From Bacteroidetes bacterium UBA6661 (GTDB lineage Bacteria; Bacteroidota; Bacteroidia; AKYH767-A; OLB10): a stretch of DNA of 25,612 nt. The position numbers were made by a program, and so were the translations under genes. The stretch is taken from assembly GCA_002455375.1 (NCBI GenBank), contig DKKR01000003.1, positions 985 to 26,596 on the forward strand. The letters run 5' to 3'. Numbering within the stretch: the first letter of the stretch is position 1; the number at the start of each line of letters is the position of its first letter. The notes beneath the pieces were generated by a model. It saw only the letters and a list, made by a program, of their open reading frames with translations. It had not been told where the DNA came from and made no database searches. Below, piece by piece: positions 8,701-15,180 of this stretch.

Positions 8701-10849
8701 TTATTATTGGCGTGTAAGTCTTGACCCATCACTTTATCCAACAACATTTAAATGGAAGGAGAGTTCATTTATTTATATTCCGCAGAAAACAGGTTGGAGT
8801 CAGGCACACTTTTTTCAGTTTAAGAATGACAGTTACACCAATATTGTTTATGATAAACCGCAACGTAAGTGGGAATATGAAAATACACAGGCAGAGTTGC
8901 GTGTTTCTGCATGGGATGTACCCGGACAGGGGATTACTTCTGATAATGTTCAACTTAACAATCAGCTGATTGCAACCGGTGGTTGTAACTATCGTGCTAT
9001 TTACGCAGTGGTACTTGATTCTATTTCTTTACAAAACTGGAACACACTTGATTTAGCAGGGAAATTTGGTAACATCAATCAACCACCTTATTACGATTCT
9101 TGTCAGGCAACAGTAAATGGTAGTCAGGGCTTTTTTGCATTTGCCACAGACTCTGCTTATAGTGTTGGTGGCAATACCATATATCGGAATCTCGACAGCC
9201 TTGCGAATTTTATCAATCGTATCCCAACAGGAAACTATGTTGTGTTATATAGCGTGACTGAACATTTTATGAGTAAGTCATGGTCCGGACAGTTTCGCTT
9301 TGCCTTATCACAACAGGGGATAAATAGCGTTGATACCATTCCTGATACCAAGCATTTTATTTTCTTTTTCAAAAAAGGATTTCCCGGAACAGCACAAACA
9401 GTTGTTGCAGCTTCGGACAGTACAAAAAATATTACATTCACTACCATGCTCGGTGGAAATTGGTATAAAGGCTATATGATGTCGGAGATTATCGGCCCTG
9501 CTATTCAATGGAACAGTTTGCATTGGGCTAACAATAGTGTGGAGGCCATCAATACAGATACGCTTGCACTCGATATTGTTGGTGTAGATACATTGAATTC
9601 GGAACATGTTTTGTACAGTGCTATCCAACCTTCACAGATAGATTTTAACTTGAACATTAACCCATTTATATATCCGCGAATTTATTTGCGTGCATATATG
9701 GAAGATTCTGTTTATCGTACACCTCCGCAACTCAATCGCTGGCAAATATATTATCAGGAAGTTCCTGAAGCTGTGATAAATCCTGTGGGTTCTTCATTTC
9801 AATCGAGCAACGTTTCTCAAGGAGATACCATTCATTGGAAAATGCCGGTAGAAAATGTGAGTCTTTCTGATATGAGTGATTTGCTCGTAGATTACTATCT
9901 TTTTGATAAAGATAATGTAAGACGAAATATTACTTCTACACGCTTTCATGCTTTATTACATGGTGACACATTGAATGCTTCTGTACGGTTCAGTACTGCT
10001 GCTTATCCGGGACTCAACTCATTATGGATGGAGGTTAATCCGAGAAATGATCAACCGGAGCAATATCATTTCAACAATTATGCAAGAATAGATTTTAATG
10101 TTAACCGTGATGTTACCAACCCCATCCTCGATGTTACTTTTGATGGACAACATATTCTTAATGGCGACATTGTTTCTGCAAAGCCGCAAATCCTCATTAA
10201 GCTCAAGGATGAAAACAGGTATTTAGCTTTGAATGATACATCAAAGTTTAAGGTGTATGTAAAGAATCCTGATGGTGTAGAAAGTCAGATTTATTTTGAG
10301 ACAACAGCCAATTCATCATTGTCAGAAAATTTATTGCGCTGGACACCCGCACAACTTCCTGATAATACATTTAAGATTGAGTATAATCCTGTTTTCAACG
10401 TTGACGGCATTTACGAACTTCGTGCTCAGGCAAGAGATGAAAGCGGTAACCTTAGCGGTAGTAACGATTTCCGAATTTCTTTTGAGGTAATTAATAAAAG
10501 CAGCATTACCAATGTTTTCAATTATCCAAATCCATTTACAACACGAACACAATTTGTGTTTACACTTACAGGGTCGGAAGTGCCTACATATTTTAAGATT
10601 CAGATATATAATATCAGTGGTAAAGTAGTGAAAGAAATAACACAACAGCAATTGGGTAACATTCATATTGGACGAAACATTACAGACTATGCCTGGGATG
10701 GAAAAGATGAGTTTGGTGATCAGTTGGCAAAAGGTGTTTATCTTTACCGGGTAATAACTCAACTTGATGGTGATGATATTGAGCATCGGAATACTACTGC
10801 TGACAAATACTTTAGAAGGGGATGGGGAAAAATGTATCTTTTGAAGTAA
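5786..10849 (+). CDS. porU2: PorU-like C25 cysteine peptidase (putative T9SS sortase, PorU2 type)
   Basis: The protein has 1687 aa. A signal peptide (MRKLYAIIILFLLPVLSFA) is followed by an N-terminal PorU-type region (FKIKVWKQGIYRLDYNLLQQ, about 50-70). A gingipain-like C25 peptidase domain spans roughly 420-775, with the dyad His647 in FFGHAA and Cys677 in AQSCNVGD. CARDB-like domains lie near 790-900 and 1345-1450. A C-terminal Ig-like sorting-type domain spans about 1578-1687 (NYPNPF, then AWDGKDEFGDQLAKGVYLY). PorU removes the sorting domain from T9SS cargo and attaches the cargo to lipopolysaccharide; canonical PorU is several hundred residues shorter. The length, the C terminus and the preceding PorV-family gene fit the group annotated as PorU2. 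A secreted C25 protease acting as cargo is the alternative. The active site is intact. Confidence 0.8.
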   Translation: MRKLYAIIILFLLPVLSFAQFSNSWINFNGASPYSAQQYFKIKVWKQGIYRLDYNLLQQAGFPVGMNPNQFQIFNNGHEQYIYVEGAQDNSFDPSDFIEFYGKPNNGSADQELYDNPADQLNPDYSLFCDTAVYFLTAAILPGTPVKRMIMETDVNFSLYLPENYITKTFKRNYTSKYLKGDSQGDIDPSYNGPEGFSGNTFATATPADNFSLPNVSTFATAPIPSADVRMVNANYDGHFHTFNVEFNGNTIFTDNTIFGYGRHDYNFNIPIASLPLSNSVVFSGLANSGGTNLMSVTYFKLQYPHANSFNGELEPFQFFSVSNGGSKARVDFTDFLNSDNSTRFIYVISGDTVSKVTTVRTGNLLQALIPVNGGEKNCLLTPVSAHYSSVADFYLSPENSDPDPQKFARFINYSYNQPQYDYLIVSHKKLWSEAENYRNFRTQTGYNPLLVDIDELYDQFAFGIYKHPLAIKNFCRFAITAFNNKPDYLLLLGKAVYPEEVRVNPTADQLCLVPTYGNPPSDFMFSNKIVDTTYVPRLATGRIAAQNVTDVTNYLEKAQAHEAARQNCPDDWLKHVLHFIGGNNGFEQQSIKAFMDQNEAAIRDTSMGCTVTNYYKISTDPIEYIQAIELQARIDSGVSIMTFFGHAAGSTFDIATDIPQNWHNTGRYPVVFAQSCNVGDIYSPSRLLNEDFVLLPQKGSVGFLAKPRLGNIQELGEYSVQLYRNVAYRDYDKPIGMAIKHALDSMIQTYYANNGMVYKSTALGMLWHGDPGLRLAPSLQPDYAVSQPSITFQPTEVTSELTDFKMNIAISNFGKATKDSVSVHVVRKFPDNSTVVIDTLIPYIPYKDTLQLTMNVEVNKGTGLNYFDVFVDYAGTITECNEFNNRVLNVPLQIISTDITPVYPFKYAIVPDPSVILKATTDNIYAAQKTYRFELDTTDAFNSPFLRFKTFTQTGGIVKWPLPFTCDSGRVYYWRVSLDPSLYPTTFKWKESSFIYIPQKTGWSQAHFFQFKNDSYTNIVYDKPQRKWEYENTQAELRVSAWDVPGQGITSDNVQLNNQLIATGGCNYRAIYAVVLDSISLQNWNTLDLAGKFGNINQPPYYDSCQATVNGSQGFFAFATDSAYSVGGNTIYRNLDSLANFINRIPTGNYVVLYSVTEHFMSKSWSGQFRFALSQQGINSVDTIPDTKHFIFFFKKGFPGTAQTVVAASDSTKNITFTTMLGGNWYKGYMMSEIIGPAIQWNSLHWANNSVEAINTDTLALDIVGVDTLNSEHVLYSAIQPSQIDFNLNINPFIYPRIYLRAYMEDSVYRTPPQLNRWQIYYQEVPEAVINPVGSSFQSSNVSQGDTIHWKMPVENVSLSDMSDLLVDYYLFDKDNVRRNITSTRFHALLHGDTLNASVRFSTAAYPGLNSLWMEVNPRNDQPEQYHFNNYARIDFNVNRDVTNPILDVTFDGQHILNGDIVSAKPQILIKLKDENRYLALNDTSKFKVYVKNPDGVESQIYFETTANSSLSENLLRWTPAQLPDNTFKIEYNPVFNVDGIYELRAQARDESGNLSGSNDFRISFEVINKSSITNVFNYPNPFTTRTQFVFTLTGSEVPTYFKIQIYNISGKVVKEITQQQLGNIHIGRNITDYAWDGKDEFGDQLAKGVYLYRVITQLDGDDIEHRNTTADKYFRRGWGKMYLLK

Positions 10850-10868
10850 GGCAAATCTTTAATGGCCT

Positions 10869-12215
10869 ATGAAAGCCCTTGCCGGTTATTTTTCACTATG
10901 GTTAAAGAAGAATACGTTTCTTCTTTGGGCTTTAACTGTTATTCACCTGATATTTTTTATACTGGCTTTACGAAATGGCAACATTGCTTTTTCTGTTGAC
11001 AGTACCGAATATTTAAATCAGGCAGAAAATATTCGAGAACATGGTACATGGTATGCAGGAAATTCATCAGCACCACACGATGTCTTTTTGGAAAGCAGAA
11101 GGCCACCTTTGTATGGCTTCTTTATTTTTTTAGTGCATATTGTTTCATCAAATAATTTCTTTTTACTCGCATTGCAGAATTTGATGAGTATTGCAGTGCT
11201 CATCCTTACAGCCTTTATGTTTTGGTTGCTGACCGGAAAACGGATTGCCAACCAATGGTTAGTGGTTTTACCCTTATTGCTATTTCCGACACAATTTATT
11301 TATGCCAACATGATAATGGCTGATGTCTTGTTTCAGTTTTTAATTATTAGTGGATTTTTGTTTTTTATTCAGTCGGTAAGAAAACCCAATTCGTTTTTGT
11401 ACTTCTGTATTTTTATGTCGTTGGCTATTTTAACCAAGCCTGTTTTTTATGCTTTCTGTCTGATAGTTCCAATTATAGCCTTGTTGTTTTATACTAAAGG
11501 CATTTATAAGTTGCAGAATGTCTGGATATCACTGATTCCATTATTGACTGTAGCTTCAATATCAACAATTAACTATTCCAAAACAGGTTATTTTCATTAC
11601 AGCAGTGTAAATGAAAAGTTCATCTCTGAATATGGTGCCTATCTTGCAGTGGGGGATAAAGGAAATGTAAATGCACAGCAAAAGATTGACTCATTGCTTA
11701 GTGAAGCCAAAAGGCAACCTGATTTTAAGAGCTATTGTAAGTATATTAATAAAGAAAGTTTGTATCTGATTAAAGAGAATAAAGCACGTTTTGTGATGAT
11801 GCAATTAAAGGGTATGGCTAACTTTTTTATTGATCATGGCCGGTTCGACCTTATGGCTTTTTTTGTGCATCCTGATTATGTTCAGACGCAAGGGTGGAAG
11901 CAGAAATATGAGGAGCAGGGATGGCAAGGTGTGTTTAGCTATCTAAAAACATTTAATCCATTTTTATTACTGTTTCTGATTTTGGCCAGTATCTTTAACA
12001 TAATTATGGTGGTAATATTAGTCAGGTTTTTATTTTCACATAAAATAGCAATTCTGTTTCGTTTACTTTTATTGATGTTTGTGATTTATATGGTAGTGTT
12101 CACAGGCGTTGTTGGCTGCAGTCGTTATCGAATGGCTATATTTCCCATAATCTGGATGGCATTTATGTGGTTTCTTGCCGAAAGGAAATCTGTACATCAT
12201 AAAACATTAGTTTAA
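10869..12215 (+). CDS. Multi-span membrane protein, probable GT-C (family 39/ArnT-like) glycosyltransferase
   Basis: The protein has 448 aa and about ten hydrophobic segments. The first periplasmic loop, after membrane span 1 (about 16-35), has VDSTEYL with Asp44 where GT-C enzymes keep their catalytic acid, then RRPPLYG (77-83), typical of ArnT/PMT-like proteins. The motif YANMIMADVLFQF follows in a membrane-proximal position. GT-C enzymes move a sugar from a polyprenyl-phosphate donor to a lipid, glycan or protein outside the cytoplasmic membrane; the acceptor here is unknown. It begins 20 bases after the PorU-like gene on the same strand, so it is probably in the same operon. Whether it glycosylates T9SS cargo or the lipopolysaccharide anchor is inference. 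Confidence 0.7.
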   Translation: MKALAGYFSLWLKKNTFLLWALTVIHLIFFILALRNGNIAFSVDSTEYLNQAENIREHGTWYAGNSSAPHDVFLESRRPPLYGFFIFLVHIVSSNNFFLLALQNLMSIAVLILTAFMFWLLTGKRIANQWLVVLPLLLFPTQFIYANMIMADVLFQFLIISGFLFFIQSVRKPNSFLYFCIFMSLAILTKPVFYAFCLIVPIIALLFYTKGIYKLQNVWISLIPLLTVASISTINYSKTGYFHYSSVNEKFISEYGAYLAVGDKGNVNAQQKIDSLLSEAKRQPDFKSYCKYINKESLYLIKENKARFVMMQLKGMANFFIDHGRFDLMAFFVHPDYVQTQGWKQKYEEQGWQGVFSYLKTFNPFLLLFLILASIFNIIMVVILVRFLFSHKIAILFRLLLLMFVIYMVVFTGVVGCSRYRMAIFPIIWMAFMWFLAERKSVHHKTLV

Positions 12216-12250
12216 AACCATGACGATGATATTTTTTAGACCTGATTTTT

Positions 12251-12270
12251 TGGGCTTACTTTCAAGCCTA
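12251..12270 (+). terminator. Weak hairpin after the glycosyltransferase gene
   Basis: TGGGCTT and AAGCCTA pair over 7 bp (one G-T) around a 6-base loop, 35 bases past the stop. No T run follows, so this is a weak candidate for the end of the three-gene unit. The 119-base gap (12216-12334) has nothing else clear. Confidence 0.25.
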
Positions 12271-12334
12271 TAAATTGATATATATTAATTTCAGCGATTG
12301 CTTAATTTAGCCATCGGATTAGAAAATATTTTTG

Positions 12335-12826
12335 ATGCAGAAAATTCAGTTAACAAGCAGCTACGAGGAATATAATTCATTAAACGAATTGCCGGCAGAA
12401 TATAAAAGTTTGATGTTGGAAGCACATGATGCAGCAAAGACAGCTTATGCACCCTACTCTGTTTTTCATGTAGGAGCAGCAGTGTTGTTAGCAAATGGAA
12501 AAATCATAAAAGGCTCAAATCAGGAAAATGCTGCATATCCTTCCGGTTTGTGTGCAGAGAGAGTGGCTGTTTTTGCATCAAGTGTTCAGTATCCCGGAGT
12601 TAAAATTAAAGCAATTGCAGTAACAGCTATGCCGGGAAATATGGAGGTGCCTGTGATGGCAAGTCCTTGCGGAGCATGTCGTCAGGTAATGGTAGAGTAT
12701 GAACACCTTTATCATCAGGATATTAAGTTTATCATGTATGGTTCAGTAAATAAGATTATTGTACTCGACAGTATAAAAGCCTTATTACCTTTTTCGTTTA
12801 ATTCAGATCAGTTATCAGGTAAGTAA
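12335..12826 (+). CDS. cdd: Cytidine deaminase
   Basis: This zinc enzyme converts cytidine and deoxycytidine to uridine and deoxyuridine in pyrimidine salvage. The protein is 163 aa from ATG 12335; a TTG directly before it could add one residue. The motif AYAPYSVFHVGAA is at 38-50. The catalytic CAE is at 73-75, with Cys73 as zinc ligand and Glu75 as proton shuttle. PCGACRQ is at 111-117, with the other two zinc ligands Cys112 and Cys115. Three cysteine ligands indicate the small tetrameric class. The N-terminal 25 residues are longer than in B. subtilis Cdd. pdhA follows after 40 bases. Confidence 0.95.
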   Translation: MQKIQLTSSYEEYNSLNELPAEYKSLMLEAHDAAKTAYAPYSVFHVGAAVLLANGKIIKGSNQENAAYPSGLCAERVAVFASSVQYPGVKIKAIAVTAMPGNMEVPVMASPCGACRQVMVEYEHLYHQDIKFIMYGSVNKIIVLDSIKALLPFSFNSDQLSGK

Positions 12827-12842
12827 GCAAACAGTATTTAAC

Positions 12843-12850
12843 TATTTTTG
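12843..12850 (+). promoter_or_regulatory. Probable -7 promoter element of pdhA-pdhC
   Basis: TATTTTTG matches TAnnTTTG exactly and ends 16 bases before the pdhA ATG, giving a leader of roughly 10 bases. No clear -33 TTG is seen at the usual distance. The 40-base gap after cdd is just large enough for it. Confidence 0.45.
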
Positions 12851-12866
12851 TAGCATTATAAAGAAT

Positions 12867-13865
12867 ATGGCTAAACAGAAATTTACAAAGGAGACCTATC
12901 TTTTTTGGTATGAGCAAATGTTGCTCATGCGAAGGTTCGAAGAACGCGCAGGACAATTGTATGGAATGCAAAAGATAAAGGGATTTTGTCATTTGTATAT
13001 CGGACAGGAAGCTGTTGTTGCAGGAGCAATGTCAGTTATCAAACCTACCGACAATATGATTACTGCATATCGTGATCATGCCCATGCATTGGGTAAAGGA
13101 ACTTCGGCCAGAGCAGTCATGGCTGAGCTGTTTGCTAAGGCTACCGGATGCAGTAAAGGCAAAGGTGGAAGTATGCACTTGTTTGATGCTGCTAATCGTT
13201 TTTTTGGCGGGCATGGTATTGTAGGCGGACAGATTCCATTAGGAGCAGGGATTGCATTTGCTGAGCAATATAAAGGTACAGACAGTGTTACTTTATGTTA
13301 TATGGGTGATGGTGCAGTTCGTCAAGGTGCCTTTCATGAAGCATTGAATATGGCAATGACATGGAAACTACCGGTAGTTTTTATTATCGAGAATAATAAT
13401 TATGCCATGGGCACTTCTGTAGAGCGAACAAGTAATGTTACCGACTTGTATAAATTAGGTACTGCATTTAATATGCCCAGTGAACCTGTTGATGGTATGA
13501 CGGTAGAAACTGTTCATGAAGCTATGGAAAAAGCAGTAAATCATTGCAGAAAAGGGAACGGACCTTATCTTTTAGAGATGAATACGTATCGTTATAAAGG
13601 ACACTCTATGAGCGATCCTGCAAAGTACAGAAGCAAGGAAGAGTTGGAAAAATACAAAGCACAAGATCCAATTGAAGAAGTCCTGAAGGTAATTCAGAAA
13701 AATAAACTTGCCTCACAAGACGAGATTGATGCAATTGATAAAAAAGTACATGATATTGTTGAAGACAGTGTAACATTTGCAGAAGAATCACCATTTCCTG
13801 ATGCTGATGAACTGTATAAAGATGTGTATGAGCAATCCGATTATCCTTACATTATTGAAGATTAA
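12867..13865 (+). CDS. pdhA: Pyruvate dehydrogenase E1 component, alpha subunit
   Basis: This is the thiamine-diphosphate subunit of the E1 heterotetramer (332 aa), which decarboxylates pyruvate and reductively acetylates the lipoyl group of E2. The ThDP/Mg motif starts at GDGAVRQGAFHEA (147-159) and ends at ENNNYAMGT. YRDHAHAL (68-75) and KGGSMHLF (99-106) are the other conserved cofactor and interface segments, and the loop YRYKGHSMSDPAKYR is present. This identifies the E1-alpha of the pyruvate type; branched-chain E1-alpha is less likely given the SMSDPAKYR loop and the neighbouring E2. No E1-beta gene (pdhB) lies nearby. pdhC follows after 28 bases. Confidence 0.93.
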   Translation: MAKQKFTKETYLFWYEQMLLMRRFEERAGQLYGMQKIKGFCHLYIGQEAVVAGAMSVIKPTDNMITAYRDHAHALGKGTSARAVMAELFAKATGCSKGKGGSMHLFDAANRFFGGHGIVGGQIPLGAGIAFAEQYKGTDSVTLCYMGDGAVRQGAFHEALNMAMTWKLPVVFIIENNNYAMGTSVERTSNVTDLYKLGTAFNMPSEPVDGMTVETVHEAMEKAVNHCRKGNGPYLLEMNTYRYKGHSMSDPAKYRSKEELEKYKAQDPIEEVLKVIQKNKLASQDEIDAIDKKVHDIVEDSVTFAEESPFPDADELYKDVYEQSDYPYIIED

Positions 13866-13893
13866 TTAACAAGCATTACAAGTAAAATCAAAC

Positions 13894-15180
13894 ATGGCAG
13901 AAATAGTAAGAATGCCCAAAATGAGCGACACCATGACAGAAGGTGTTGTTGCTAAATGGCATAAAAAAATTGGTGACCAGATAAAGTCAGGCGAATTGGT
14001 TGCAGAGATTGAAACCGATAAGGCCACTATGGAGTTTGAAAGTTATCAGAATGGTACATTACTTTATATTGGTGTTGAAGAAGGAAAGGCTGCACCTGTT
14101 GATAGTATATTAGCAATATTAGGTAAGCCTGGCGAAGATTTTAAACCATTGCTTGATGCAGAATCAAAGGCAAAACCTGTAACAGCTGCTGCACCTGAAA
14201 AGACTGAGGCAAAACCTGCAACGAAAGTTACTGCTGAAGTTCCTGCAAAATCTGTTGCTGCACCAAAAGCAGAATCAATACCTGTTGCGCAAAATGTAGT
14301 AGTGTCAGCATCTGACAGCAGAGTAAAAGCATCACCATTAGCACGCTCACTTGCAGGACAGAAGGGACTTGATTTATCTATGATAAAAGGTAGTGGAGAT
14401 AATGGCAGGATTGTAAAACGTGACGTGGAAAGGTTTAAACAAGGCAACGTTGTTGCAGGAAGTTATACTTCGGCAATACACACACAGGAGTCGTTTGAAG
14501 AAACACCTGTTTCTCAAATGCGCAAAACAATTGCACGAAGGTTAAGTGAAAGTAAATTTACTGCACCACATTTTTATCTTACATTAGATATTGAAATGTC
14601 AAGATGTATGGATGCCCGCGAAGCTATCAATGCTGCTACAGGAAGTAAAGTTTCATTCAATGATTTTGTGATTAAAGCATGTGCTGCAGCATTACAACAG
14701 CACCCTAAAGTAAACTCATCCTGGTTAGGTGAGACTATCAGAACAAATCATCACATCCATATTGGTGTTGCAGTAGCAGTTGATGAAGGTTTGCTTGTAC
14801 CTGTTGTACGTTTTGCAGATTCAAAAACATTATCACAAATTAATGCTGAAGTGAAGGGATATGCTCAGAAGGCAAAGGATAAGAAACTACAGCCTGCTGA
14901 CTGGGAAGGAAATACTTTTACAATTTCTAATCTGGGTATGTTTGATATTGAAGAGTTCACAGCAATCATCAATCCACCTGATGCCTGCATACTTGCAGTC
15001 GGTGCAATTAAAGCTGTTCCTGTTGTGAAAGATGGTAATGTTGTTGCAGGAAATGTGATGCGTGTTACGCTTAGCTGCGATCATCGTGTTGTTGATGGCG
15101 TTACAGGAGCTAAGTTCTTGCAGACTGTAAAAGGATTCCTTGAAAACCCTGTATTGCTTTTAGGGCAAGCGTCTATCTGA
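13894..15180 (+). CDS. pdhC: Pyruvate dehydrogenase E2, dihydrolipoamide acetyltransferase
   Basis: This is the core of the pyruvate dehydrogenase complex (428 aa); it transfers the acetyl group to CoA. A single lipoyl domain (1-80) has its lipoylation lysine at 43 in ETDKATMEF. A flexible Ala/Pro/Lys linker covers about 82-140. The peripheral-subunit-binding domain (143-180) reads KASPLARSLA then NGRIVKRDV. The acyltransferase domain starts near 203 and ends with the active site DHRVVDG (His397, Asp401). Position and pairing with pdhA support the pyruvate substrate. Its last 8 bases overlap the end of the convergent giant gene, and no terminator was seen between them. Confidence 0.93.
   Translation: MAEIVRMPKMSDTMTEGVVAKWHKKIGDQIKSGELVAEIETDKATMEFESYQNGTLLYIGVEEGKAAPVDSILAILGKPGEDFKPLLDAESKAKPVTAAAPEKTEAKPATKVTAEVPAKSVAAPKAESIPVAQNVVVSASDSRVKASPLARSLAGQKGLDLSMIKGSGDNGRIVKRDVERFKQGNVVAGSYTSAIHTQESFEETPVSQMRKTIARRLSESKFTAPHFYLTLDIEMSRCMDAREAINAATGSKVSFNDFVIKACAAALQQHPKVNSSWLGETIRTNHHIHIGVAVAVDEGLLVPVVRFADSKTLSQINAEVKGYAQKAKDKKLQPADWEGNTFTISNLGMFDIEEFTAIINPPDACILAVGAIKAVPVVKDGNVVAGNVMRVTLSCDHRVVDGVTGAKFLQTVKGFLENPVLLLGQASI

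Noticed and set aside
10331..10786. 151-codon open frame on the minus strand within the PorU-like gene
   Set aside because: It is entirely opposite a well-supported coding region, has a composition typical of an antisense shadow and no recognisable domain.
12327..12334. TATTTTTG, a perfect match to the -7 promoter consensus, directly before the cdd ATG
   Set aside because: Transcription would begin inside the gene, past the start codon, and the next in-frame ATG is 27 codons in. It is probably a chance match in AT-rich DNA.
14064..14447. 127-codon open frame on the minus strand inside pdhC
   Set aside because: It lies opposite the Ala/Lys/Pro linker of E2, where biased composition opens other frames. 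It shows no family features.
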